In this document: one piece after another, positions 42,409 to 49,161 of the stretch
Layout of the letters: each line of letters opens with the position of its first letter
Position numbering within the stretch: the first letter of the stretch is position 1
Assembly (NCBI GenBank): GCA_900541335.1
Contig: UQJC01000010.1
Location: forward strand, 1-49,161
Source: an uncultured Prevotella sp.
GTDB taxonomy: Bacteria > Bacteroidota > Bacteroidia > Bacteroidales > Bacteroidaceae
Reading direction: 5' to 3'
DNA: 49,161 nucleotides
Translations under genes and position numbers: made by a program
Notes under the pieces: generated by a model
The model's database searches: none
What the model saw: the letters and a program-made list of their open reading frames with translations, nothing else
What the model was told of the DNA's origin: nothing

Positions 42409-44016
42409 TTACAGCTTCTGTAACGGCGCTTCGCGGCGGATACTCGGTTTGAGTTCCGTACCCGCCTTTTTGCCACGCCAGTGGAATACATCTTCGGGGG
42501 AAAGCGGACGGATGTAGTCAAACCAAGCAAATCCGGGCAACTTCGTACGGTCTTCAGGAGCCAAGCCGATGGGGTAGAAGTAACCGTGGGAAGCAGGAGC
42601 CCAAATTTTTTTCAAGCGGCGTTTTTCCATAAACATCCGTGCCTTGGCTGTTTCCACATAGTTTTGGTAGAGAATGAGGCTGTCACGTTCCAATGGGAAG
42701 TTCACCACCATTACGTTGCCTAAAGCTTGGTTTTCCTTCAGTTCGCCTCGTTCGAAGTAACTGCGCATCTGTTGAGCTCCCACTTGGTTAAAGTGAACCG
42801 AATCCAATCGTTCGACCATCAAAGCTTGCCGATCGACATAAACCGAGTCGATTGTTGAATCGTTGAGGAACACATTGATTTCTTCCCCCACAATTTGCTT
42901 CGTGTCATTCCATACAATCGGATCACGATAGAGCGTTACTTTATTTGTCTTTGTAGTAAATACCAGCGAGTCAGCTACAGCTTGCATGTCCTTGCGGTAG
43001 GCACGTGTGTGGAAATAGCCGTGCAACACACGGTAGACCGAATCCGTATTCATGTTATACGTAAACATGCGCAATGTGTCAGCGTGTACATAGAGCGTAT
43101 CCTTGCCCTGTGAAAAATCGCGTGCTAAGGCACTGTCTGTAGCCAATGCCTCGCCCGTCAATTCGTTGTACCAGGCATAGTGTCCCGTTAAGCAATTCTT
43201 ATTCTTCAAGTCCAGACACGACACATTGCGGTGTGCCTCCATGATACCCGACTTCTTATCGTAATAAACCGTATCGCCCGTCATCACCCGGTCTTTACCA
43301 AAAGCCTGCGTGTTTTTAAACAGACGTACAGAGTCCTTTTCAGAATTATAGAAGCCGTGTTCCGTATACATGCGGTCTTCCCCTGAGTAGATATTCGAAG
43401 CTCCTACGACTTCCGCCCATTTTGTCTGTGTATCGTAGTGAAGGGTATCCGTAATCAAGCGAAATTTGGGCGTAATCAGTTCTACGTTGTAGTTGAACGT
43501 GGCCCGTCGTGTATCCGTATGGTATTCGCCCCAATCCGAATTGAGGTCATTCTTTCCATCCTTTAGTCTTCCGCCGTCGAAGTAATACCCCACGTTGTAC
43601 GGTCGGTCATAGTTCAAGCTGTCAGTAAAGAGCTTTTGTTCCCGATGCGTCATCACCACCTTATGGCGCATTTCTGCGATTTGTGTTTCGCCATCGTAGT
43701 GTAACTTTTCGCCAGTCAGTGTCAGCGTATCTCCCTGTACGATTTTCACGTTGCCAAAGGCATCAAACGTTTGCGACTGTTCGTAGTAAACCGCACTGTC
43801 GCAATTCATCGTCATGCCCGTGTGGCTCATCACCACGTTGCCGCTGAACCGCTGTGCTCCATTCATTTCGTATTTATTGAAGCGCAGGTTGTCCGCATGT
43901 TTCAGGGTAATACGTTCATCCTCTGCCTTTTTCTTTCGAGGCTTTTGTTGAAGGTCTGGCAGAGCCGTAGCTGTACAGACAATACTAAGTAGCGAGTAGA
44001 ATAAAAGCTTTCTCAA
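42409..44016 (-). CDS. OstA/LptA-like outer-membrane biogenesis protein, TTG start
   Basis: A protein of about 535 residues with OstA-like (LptA/LptD N-terminal) beta-jellyroll repeats, e.g. FSGNVVMSHTGMTMNCDSAV, FDAFGNVKIVQGDTLTLTGE and MTGDTVYYDKKSGIMEAHRN, likely a periplasmic lipopolysaccharide-transport component. A longer frame with an ATG exists to 44055, but its codons overlap the -7 box TATCTTTG at 44042-44049, so that ATG would not be on the mRNA. TTG 44016 gives M/LRKLLFYSLLSIVCTATALP, a good signal peptide, with a leader of about 20 bases. It is followed by mutL. The basic stretch after the signal (KPRKKK) is common for this family in Bacteroidales. Start choice is inference; the family is clear. 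Confidence 0.87.
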   Translation of the reverse strand: MRKLLFYSLLSIVCTATALPDLQQKPRKKKAEDERITLKHADNLRFNKYEMNGAQRFSGNVVMSHTGMTMNCDSAVYYEQSQTFDAFGNVKIVQGDTLTLTGEKLHYDGETQIAEMRHKVVMTHREQKLFTDSLNYDRPYNVGYYFDGGRLKDGKNDLNSDWGEYHTDTRRATFNYNVELITPKFRLITDTLHYDTQTKWAEVVGASNIYSGEDRMYTEHGFYNSEKDSVRLFKNTQAFGKDRVMTGDTVYYDKKSGIMEAHRNVSCLDLKNKNCLTGHYAWYNELTGEALATDSALARDFSQGKDTLYVHADTLRMFTYNMNTDSVYRVLHGYFHTRAYRKDMQAVADSLVFTTKTNKVTLYRDPIVWNDTKQIVGEEINVFLNDSTIDSVYVDRQALMVERLDSVHFNQVGAQQMRSYFERGELKENQALGNVMVVNFPLERDSLILYQNYVETAKARMFMEKRRLKKIWAPASHGYFYPIGLAPEDRTKLPGFAWFDYIRPLSPEDVFHWRGKKAGTELKPSIRREAPLQKL

Positions 44017-44041
44017 GGGTAATCTTATTATAAATGAGTTG

Positions 44042-44049
44042 CAAAGATA
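44042..44049 (-). promoter_or_regulatory. -7 box for the OstA-like gene and mutL
   Basis: TATCTTTG on the minus strand, about 26 bases before the TTG start. It decides the start site of the gene. Confidence 0.65.
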
Positions 44050-44062
44050 GTGCAAACCGAGC

Positions 44063-44104
44063 GCAAAGGGAAAGAAAGAAGCAAGCTTATTGCTTTCCCT
44101 TTGC
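44063..44104. promoter_or_regulatory. Inverted repeat overlapping the -33 region of the OstA-like gene
   Basis: Perfect 12-bp arms GCAAAGGGAAAG (44063-44074) and CTTTCCCTTTGC (44093-44104), with AAGC-aa-GCTT inside. It is directly upstream of the -7 box at 44042 and could be an operator, or a read-through block. The rest of 44105-44270 shows nothing I can support. Confidence 0.5.
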
Positions 44105-44274
44105 CGAGGTGCCGCCTAATCTTCGGCTTACCCGATAGTTTAGGGAGAAAAGACTCGTTCATTGAGCCTTCCCCTACTTTATTAAGTGTGTTCCTATTAG
44201 CCTTGAAAAGGGCAACATAAGAAAGGAAAGAGCGCGACCTCAATCTACATTATTACCTTCTATACCCAACAATT

Positions 44275-44341
44275 CGAGCCCTGTAAGGGTGACACTTTAC
44301 CTTCATGACAAGGAATAGATGTGTCGCTCCTACAGGGCTCG
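44275..44341. repeat. REP-like inverted repeat, related to the 21373 element
   Basis: CGAGCCCTGTAAGGGTGACA then C (44275-44295) pairs with GTGTCGCTCCTACAGGGCTC then G (44321-44341) with about three mismatches. Both this and the element at 21373 show AGCCC, a short loop, GGG and YGACA in each arm. Confidence 0.65.
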
Positions 44342-44390
44342 ATACTTATTAAAGGGGCTGTTGTTATTCACTCAGGGTTTCGCTTCGATC

Positions 44391-44407
44391 CACCTTAGGC
44401 TAAGGTG
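44391..44407 (-). terminator. Hairpin downstream of the surA-like gene
   Basis: CACCTTAG-g-CTAAGGTG is a perfect 8-bp palindrome about 30 bases past the stop codon. A T-run is lacking on the minus strand, so confidence is moderate. Confidence 0.45.
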
Positions 44408-44437
44408 TTTTCAGCCCTTCAGGGGTTATGGGAGCTT

Positions 44438-45835
44438 TTACTTCACCCAACCTTCATATTTAAATGTACAACCGCGCCAGTCAGGATTGATGCGGACGTA
44501 AGTCTTCTTGATTTTGTTCTTAATCCACTGTTCAATCTTCTCTTCGCGGCGTTTGCCAACCACCTCATCGCGCAGCGTTTGGAAGTCTTCCGTCAAGCTG
44601 GCGTGGTGGCCTTCGATACGGTTTTTGAGGAGCACAATGGCACAGACCGTTTGGCCCTTGTCGTTCGTCATGCGGAAGGCGCGTGACATTTCTCCTACTT
44701 TAAGTGTGTCAACCACTTTGGCCACGTCCTGCGGCAGGTCCTTCATTTCGAAGCGTGAAGTAATGTCGCCTGTACGCGGATTGATGTTGGCCATGAGGCC
44801 GTGGTTGTTGCGCGTATCCTTGTCGTCCGAAAGAGCTTGAGCTGCATCGTTGAAGGTAAATTTACCAGCTTCGATGTCGTTACGGATGGAGTCCAAACGA
44901 GCAATGCCGCGTTCGTATTCGCTTTCTTCAATCTCAGGTTTCAGCAAAATGTGGCGTACATTGACTTTGTCACCGCGCTTGTCGATGAGCTGGATAATGT
45001 GGAAACCATATTCAGAGCGAACAATCTTCGACACCTTCTTCGGGTCGTTGAGCGTGAAGGCTACGTTGGCAAATTCGGGCACCCACTGGTTACGACCCGA
45101 GTAGCCGAGTTCACCACCGTTACGGGCAGAGCCTTTATCGTCTGAGTAGAACTTAGCCAGGGTCGAAAACTCTGATTCGCCGCTGTTCACACGTTGAGCA
45201 AAGTCGCGCAAACGAGCTTCCACGCGTTCCACTTCCGCGCGTGAAACCTTGGGGACAGACGTAATAATCTGCACTTCAACCTGCGTAGGGATGAAGGGGA
45301 GGCTGTCCGTAGGCATCTTCTTGAAGAATTCGCGTACTTCGGCAGGAGTCGCCTTCACGTTTTGGGCAATCTTGCGTTGCACGCTGTTGACCATTTCGCT
45401 TTCGCGCGCCTGCTTTTTGAGAATCTCACGCATCTGCGAAATCTTTCGTCCCATCATCTGTTCCACCGTTTCGCGTGAACCGTAGGTCTGGATGTAGTTA
45501 TTGATACGTTCGTCCACCGAGCGGATGATATCCCCTTCGCTCACCTCGACACTGTCGAGTTCCGCCTGGTGCAGAAAGAGCTTGTTGATAGCAATTTGTT
45601 CGGGAATGGTACAATAAGGATTTTCAACGGGAGTACCCATCAGTTCCGAACTGATACGCATTTCCTCAACGTCCGAGAGCAGAATAGGTTCGTCACCAAC
45701 GACCCAGATGATTTCGTCCACCACGTTGTGTTTACTGAAGTCCGTGTGCTTCTGTGCGGAAGTTGTCGTTTGTGCCAGAGTTGCCGTCGAGAAGGAGGCA
45801 AGAAGGGAGCACAAAAACAGAGGGAGTTTTGTCAT
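44438..45835 (-). CDS. SurA-like periplasmic peptidyl-prolyl isomerase/chaperone
   Basis: A 465-residue chaperone for outer-membrane proteins. It begins with a signal peptide (MTKLPLFLCSLLASFSTATL, then AQ), then a SurA_N domain (IIWVVGDEPILLSDVEEMRI), then two parvulin-type PPIase regions. The first has RNGGELGYSGRNQWVPEFAN, then VAFTLNDPKKVSKIVRSEYG, and FHIIQLIDKRGDKVNVRHIL; the second is around residues 290-400 and is less well conserved (HGLMANINPRTGDI). The C-terminal segment ends KIEQWIKNKIKKTYVRINPD with WRGCTFKYEGWVK. Length is like E. coli SurA. It follows a second PpiC-type gene, probably in one operon. High confidence as family; specific clients unknown. Confidence 0.92.
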   Translation of the reverse strand: MTKLPLFLCSLLASFSTATLAQTTTSAQKHTDFSKHNVVDEIIWVVGDEPILLSDVEEMRISSELMGTPVENPYCTIPEQIAINKLFLHQAELDSVEVSEGDIIRSVDERINNYIQTYGSRETVEQMMGRKISQMREILKKQARESEMVNSVQRKIAQNVKATPAEVREFFKKMPTDSLPFIPTQVEVQIITSVPKVSRAEVERVEARLRDFAQRVNSGESEFSTLAKFYSDDKGSARNGGELGYSGRNQWVPEFANVAFTLNDPKKVSKIVRSEYGFHIIQLIDKRGDKVNVRHILLKPEIEESEYERGIARLDSIRNDIEAGKFTFNDAAQALSDDKDTRNNHGLMANINPRTGDITSRFEMKDLPQDVAKVVDTLKVGEMSRAFRMTNDKGQTVCAIVLLKNRIEGHHASLTEDFQTLRDEVVGKRREEKIEQWIKNKIKKTYVRINPDWRGCTFKYEGWVK

Positions 45836-45849
45836 TGCGGAGTATTTGT

Positions 45850-45996
45850 GTGAGTAAAATGAAGAGTCTTTGAGTAGAGAAGTCTATGAGCTGAGAAGTT
45901 TATGAGTTTTGAGGTTTAGGAGTGTAGTAGTTTGCTGTTAACTACGAATCTCTAAACTCCTCAACTCCTTCACTCTTAGACTCCTCAACTCCTCAT
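45850..45996. repeat. GA/CT inverted repeat between the two isomerase genes
   Basis: On the plus strand 45855-45925 is GA-rich (GAGTAGAGAAGTCTATGAGC etc.) and 45946-45990 is CT-rich (CTAAACTCCTCAACTCCTTC), around the perfect hairpin GTAGTT-tgctgtt-AACTAC (45927-45945). Read on the coding strand the CT-rich half precedes the SurA-like start. Same family as at 15988 and 28750. Confidence 0.7.
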
Positions 45997-47424
45997 TTAT
46001 CGGATGGTCTTCAAGACTGCGTCGTTCACGTTAAACGTGAATTTCTTGCGGAGTCCTTCCACCCATTCTTTTTCTTTAGCAGCCTGGTAGTCAGCCGTTA
46101 CTTGAGCCTTTACGTCCCATACAGACTTGGGCTTCTTCTGCACCTTGCCGCAGACGTTTGTCAGCGTGTAGCCAGTCATGGTCTTCTTTTCGCCCGAGCG
46201 GAAAGCATAGGCATCGACATAAGGATTCTCGCCCTGTTGGCAGAGGTAAGGACCGCTGATAACGACCGTGACCGAATCCTTATTAAATTGCTGTTTCAGT
46301 TGCTTGCGCCATTCGATGGTCTGTTCACCGTATTTTTTGAGCATTTTCTTGACCGCCTTTTCGTCCTTTGCCTGCTTGCAGTGGAACACGAAGCCCTTAA
46401 AGCGCGGCTGTTTCCAAGCATATTGCTTCTTGTGAGCCTTATACCACTTTTCGAGTCCCGTTGTATCCGTAGCCGCAACGTCCCATACCTGGCGTTTGCT
46501 AGCTTCGTAAAGGAGCAGACCGTCGTGGTATTCCTGAATGAGGTAACGCAGGTCGCTGTTTCCCTTGATTTCCGCATTCATGACACTGTCAAGAACCGCT
46601 TCGCGAGTCAGTTTACCCTTTGAAGCCTCTACGATTTTGCGAATACGGTATTCACTCGAAGCCTCCTCAATGTTTTGCTTCTTCAGCATCTCCATGATTT
46701 CGGGCAACACCTTCTCGTACGGATCGAGCGGTTTGCGATTGGTCATCTTGATAATGTGATAGCCAAAGGGAGAGAGTATAGGCTTTGACATTTCGCCCTT
46801 CTTCAGCGCATAGGCTGCCTCCTCGTATTCCTTGACAAAAGCTCCCGGACCCACCAAGGGCAACTGACCACCCTTCACGGCACTTCCCGGATCGCCCGAG
46901 AACTTCTTGGCCATTTCGGCAAAGTCCGCACCGTTGAGCAATGCCTGGTAGATAGAGTCCGCTTTTTCTTTCGCAGCAGCTTGTGCTTTGCTGTCTGCCT
47001 TTTGGTTGAGGTGGATGAGAATGTGAGCCGTCTCGATGAGATCCTTTCCGCCCAAATTCTTTACCGTGTTGTCGTAGACCAAATGGCAGATAGAGTCGAT
47101 AAACGACTGATCGACCATGTACGGCGTGAGCTGCATATCACGGTAAGTAAGGAATTCCTTTCGGAAGGAAGACAGCGTGTCAAGACCCACCGCTTCAGCC
47201 GCTGCCACTTTCAACTTGTAGTTGATAAACATCTGTGCGTATTCTTCGACAGACTTCTTTTCGACAGCACCTTCTACGCTACCGTTTTTGTGGAAGGAGT
47301 ATTCAAATTCCGCCTTGGTCACCGGTTTTCCGTTGATAGTCATCAAAACGGGGTCGTTGGCAACCTGTGCGCCAGCAGTGAGTGCCAAGGCAAAGAGTGA
47401 GGGGAGAACGAATTTTCTTTTCAT
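45997..47424 (-). CDS. PpiC/SurA-type periplasmic peptidyl-prolyl isomerase
   Basis: A 475-residue protein with a signal peptide (MKRKFVLPSLFALALTAGA, then QVANDPVLMTINGKPVTKAE), so exported to the periplasm. One clear rotamase domain lies at about residues 130-230, with HILIHLNQKADSKAQAAAKE, FAEMAKKFSGDPGSAVKGGQ, LPLVGPGAFVKEYEEAAYAL and SPFGYHIIKMTNRKPLDPYE. The N- and C-terminal regions (KYGEQTIEWRKQLKQQFNKD near 355) are helical and basic. It lies upstream of the SurA-like gene; both probably help fold outer-membrane proteins such as the OmpA-family protein nearby. Separated from guaB by a terminator, so it begins its own unit, although I saw no clear -7 box. Confidence 0.91.
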   Translation of the reverse strand: MKRKFVLPSLFALALTAGAQVANDPVLMTINGKPVTKAEFEYSFHKNGSVEGAVEKKSVEEYAQMFINYKLKVAAAEAVGLDTLSSFRKEFLTYRDMQLTPYMVDQSFIDSICHLVYDNTVKNLGGKDLIETAHILIHLNQKADSKAQAAAKEKADSIYQALLNGADFAEMAKKFSGDPGSAVKGGQLPLVGPGAFVKEYEEAAYALKKGEMSKPILSPFGYHIIKMTNRKPLDPYEKVLPEIMEMLKKQNIEEASSEYRIRKIVEASKGKLTREAVLDSVMNAEIKGNSDLRYLIQEYHDGLLLYEASKRQVWDVAATDTTGLEKWYKAHKKQYAWKQPRFKGFVFHCKQAKDEKAVKKMLKKYGEQTIEWRKQLKQQFNKDSVTVVISGPYLCQQGENPYVDAYAFRSGEKKTMTGYTLTNVCGKVQKKPKSVWDVKAQVTADYQAAKEKEWVEGLRKKFTFNVNDAVLKTIR

Positions 47425-47439
47425 TGGTAATGAGTAGGT

Positions 47440-47487
47440 AAACCGTGGGCACGTAACACGGGAAGGGTGTATACGTGTCCACGGTTT
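47440..47487 (-). terminator. Terminator of guaB
   Basis: AAACCGTGGGCACGT (47440-47454) pairs with ACGTGTCCACGGTTT (47473-47487) with one mismatch, followed on the coding strand by ACC. It lies about 30 bases past the guaB stop codon. Confidence 0.75.
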
Positions 47488-47516
47488 TGTGAGGTAAGTA
47501 TCAAGAGTGGAGGATA

Positions 47517-49001
47517 TTATTCTCCACGGCGGCTATAGTTGGGAGCCTCGCTCGTAATGGTAATATCGTGCGGGTGGCTCTCCATGACGCCAGCACCCGT
47601 GATGCGAGTAAATTTAGCGTTGTGGAGCAAATCAATCGTCGCTGCGCCGCAGTAACCCATACCCGAACGCAGACCGCCGACCATCTGGTAAATAACTTCC
47701 TGAACTGAGCCCTTGTAAGGAACGCGTCCGGCGATACCCTCGGGAACGAGTTTCTTCACGTCGTTTACTGCGCCCTGGAAGTAACGGTCCTTTGAACCAT
47801 TTTCCATAGCTTCGAGTGAACCCATACCGCGATAGGTCTTAAACTTACGGCCGTTGAAGATAATCGTTTCGCCCGGACTTTCTTCCGTACCGGCAACGAG
47901 TGAACCAATCATGACACAGTTACCACCGGCAGCCAAAGCCTTGACAATATCGCCTGAATAGCGCAAGCCACCGTCAGCGATGAGGGGTACACCCGTGCCC
48001 TTCAGTGCGCAAGCCACGTCGTAAACAGCAGAAAGCTGCGGAACGCCCACACCTGCTACCACGCGTGTCGTACAGATAGAACCCGGACCGATACCTACCT
48101 TAATCGCATCAGCACCAGCTTCTACGAGCATACGAGCGGCATCGCCCGTTGCCACATTGCCCACTACGATATCAACTCCCGTGAAGCATGACTTTGCTTC
48201 GCGGAGCTTTTCAATCACAGACTTAGAGTGTCCGTGAGCCGTGTCAATGATGATGGCATCAGCACCAGCCTGAATCAAAGCCTCCATACGCTGCAAGGTG
48301 TCAGCCGTTACGCCTACACCAGCGGCAACGCGAAGACGACCCTTGGCGTCCTTACATGCCATGGGTTTATCTTTAGCTTTGGTAATGTCTTTGTAAGTGA
48401 TAAGTCCGACCAAACGGTTGTCGCTGTCTACAACAGGCAACTTTTCAATCTTGTTCTTCTGAAGAATTTGTGCAGCTGCATGCAGGTCGGTTTGCTGCGT
48501 CGTTGTAACAAGGTTTTCACGAGTCATTACTTCGTCAATGCGCTTGTCCATTTGCGTTTCAAAGCGCAAGTCACGGTTGGTAACGATACCTACCAAGTGC
48601 ATATCATCGTCTACTACGGGGATACCGCCAATATGGTATTCACTCATCAGTGAGAGGGCATCCTGCACCGTCTTATAACGCTTGATGGTCACGGGGTCGT
48701 AAATCATACCATTCTCGGCACGCTTTACGATGGCTACTTGGCGAGCCTGGTCTTCGATACTCATGTTCTTGTGAATCACACCGATACCACCTTCGCGTGC
48801 AATGGCAATGGCCATGCGAGCTTCGGTAACAGTGTCCATGGCTGCTGTCACGAAGGGAATCTGCAAGTCAATGTTGCGAGAGAACTTCGTGGCCAAGGAT
48901 ACTTCACGGGGAAGAACTTCAGAGTAAGCGGGAACTAAAAGGACGTCATCAAACGTGAGACCGTCCATAACGATTTTGTCTGCAATAAAATCAGAAGTCA
49001 T
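47517..49001 (-). CDS. guaB: Inosine-5'-monophosphate dehydrogenase
   Basis: Oxidises IMP to XMP with NAD+, the committed step to guanine nucleotides; cytoplasmic tetramer or octamer. It has 494 residues, the full bacterial length. The barrel starts at GLTFDDVLLVPAYSEVLPRE; two CBS domains (about residues 95-215, e.g. HIGGIPVVDDDMHLVGIVTN and EKLPVVDSDNRLVGLITYKD) bind nucleotides for control. The catalytic loop is GPGSICTTRVVAGVG with the active-site Cys; DGGLRYSGDIVKAL and the flap region YKGSVQEVIYQMVGGLRSGM follow. It is a single-gene unit with a consensus promoter upstream. Confidence 0.97.
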   Translation of the reverse strand: MTSDFIADKIVMDGLTFDDVLLVPAYSEVLPREVSLATKFSRNIDLQIPFVTAAMDTVTEARMAIAIAREGGIGVIHKNMSIEDQARQVAIVKRAENGMIYDPVTIKRYKTVQDALSLMSEYHIGGIPVVDDDMHLVGIVTNRDLRFETQMDKRIDEVMTRENLVTTTQQTDLHAAAQILQKNKIEKLPVVDSDNRLVGLITYKDITKAKDKPMACKDAKGRLRVAAGVGVTADTLQRMEALIQAGADAIIIDTAHGHSKSVIEKLREAKSCFTGVDIVVGNVATGDAARMLVEAGADAIKVGIGPGSICTTRVVAGVGVPQLSAVYDVACALKGTGVPLIADGGLRYSGDIVKALAAGGNCVMIGSLVAGTEESPGETIIFNGRKFKTYRGMGSLEAMENGSKDRYFQGAVNDVKKLVPEGIAGRVPYKGSVQEVIYQMVGGLRSGMGYCGAATIDLLHNAKFTRITGAGVMESHPHDITITSEAPNYSRRGE

Positions 49002-49026
49002 AACAAGTCGGGATTTTAATTGCGCG

Positions 49027-49057
49027 CAAAATTAAGCATTTCTTTTTTACGTACCAA
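49027..49057 (-). promoter_or_regulatory. Promoter of guaB
   Basis: On the minus strand TTG (49055-49057), exactly 20 bases, then TAATTTTG (49027-49034), consensus -33/-7. The leader is about 20 bases. From 49058 to the window end I see no gene. Confidence 0.75.
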
Positions 49058-49161
49058 TCTGCGTTTCCCTTTTTTGGTGCGCTCCATTGGTCTATAACGA
49101 TGCTTAATGATTGGTTTATAAGAGGGGCTTGCGCGTTTTATAAAGTAATTAGGAGGAGGGA

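Overview
The window looks like a chromosomal segment of a member of the order Bacteroidales, probably of the Prevotellaceae (Prevotella/Alloprevotella-like); the family-level placement is inference. The grounds are repeated TAnnTTTG (-7) promoter boxes close to start codons, an absence of Shine-Dalgarno leaders, a pyrophosphate-dependent phosphofructokinase, a serine palmitoyltransferase for sphingolipids, a GH57/GT4/debranching-enzyme glycogen operon, a DUF6261-like protein, and outer-membrane biogenesis genes typical of this group. I saw no tRNA, rRNA, phage, insertion sequence or CRISPR array.

Layout. 1-6754 (+): a 5'-truncated class A penicillin-binding protein, kdsB (CMP-KDO synthesis), a MORN-repeat protein and glgB. 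A bidirectional terminator separates glgB from a convergent diacylglycerol-kinase-like gene (6924-7973, -). 7988-9300 is an AT-rich, decayed stretch with one small conserved gene and a WG-repeat-like remnant. 9309-19449 (+): serine palmitoyltransferase, PPi-phosphofructokinase, two GH25 muramidases (one membrane-anchored, one secreted), serS, ruvX, def and a large TPR protein. 19690-21549 holds a DUF6261-like gene, a 42-bp minisatellite and REP-like inverted repeats. 21550-25791 (-) is a class Ia ribonucleotide reductase operon with a small outer-membrane protein gene between nrdA and nrdB. 26384-30311 (-) is a polyol operon (mannitol-type dehydrogenase, MFS sugar transporter, fructokinase) divergent from a LacI-type regulator, with a very strong palindromic operator between them. 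31834-32175 is a small protein of possible Cas2/VapD-like fold. 32388-37131 (-) is the glycogen operon (debranching enzyme, GT4 synthase-like protein, GH57 enzyme). 37350-38714 (+) holds a possible small RNA, a Crp/Fnr regulator and a stand-alone 46-residue gene. 38858-49001 (-) holds an OmpA-family porin, an OstA/LptA-like gene with mutL, two SurA-type chaperones and guaB.

How the genes work together. Envelope building is the dominant theme (PBP1A, KdsB, GH25 enzymes, sphingolipid synthesis, OstA-like, SurA-like pair, OmpA). The second theme is carbohydrate storage and use: GlgB, GT4, GDE and GH57 handle glycogen, while the mtl-type operon feeds fructose 6-phosphate to the PPi-phosphofructokinase.

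The most unusual signals are not classical genes. They are GA-rich/CT-rich hairpin leaders repeated before many start codons, the 42-bp repeat array, a promoter-plus-terminator unit of about 85 nt that may encode a small RNA, a 46-codon gene with its own promoter and terminator, and Lys/Thr/Ala-rich histone-like tails on two separate glycogen enzymes.
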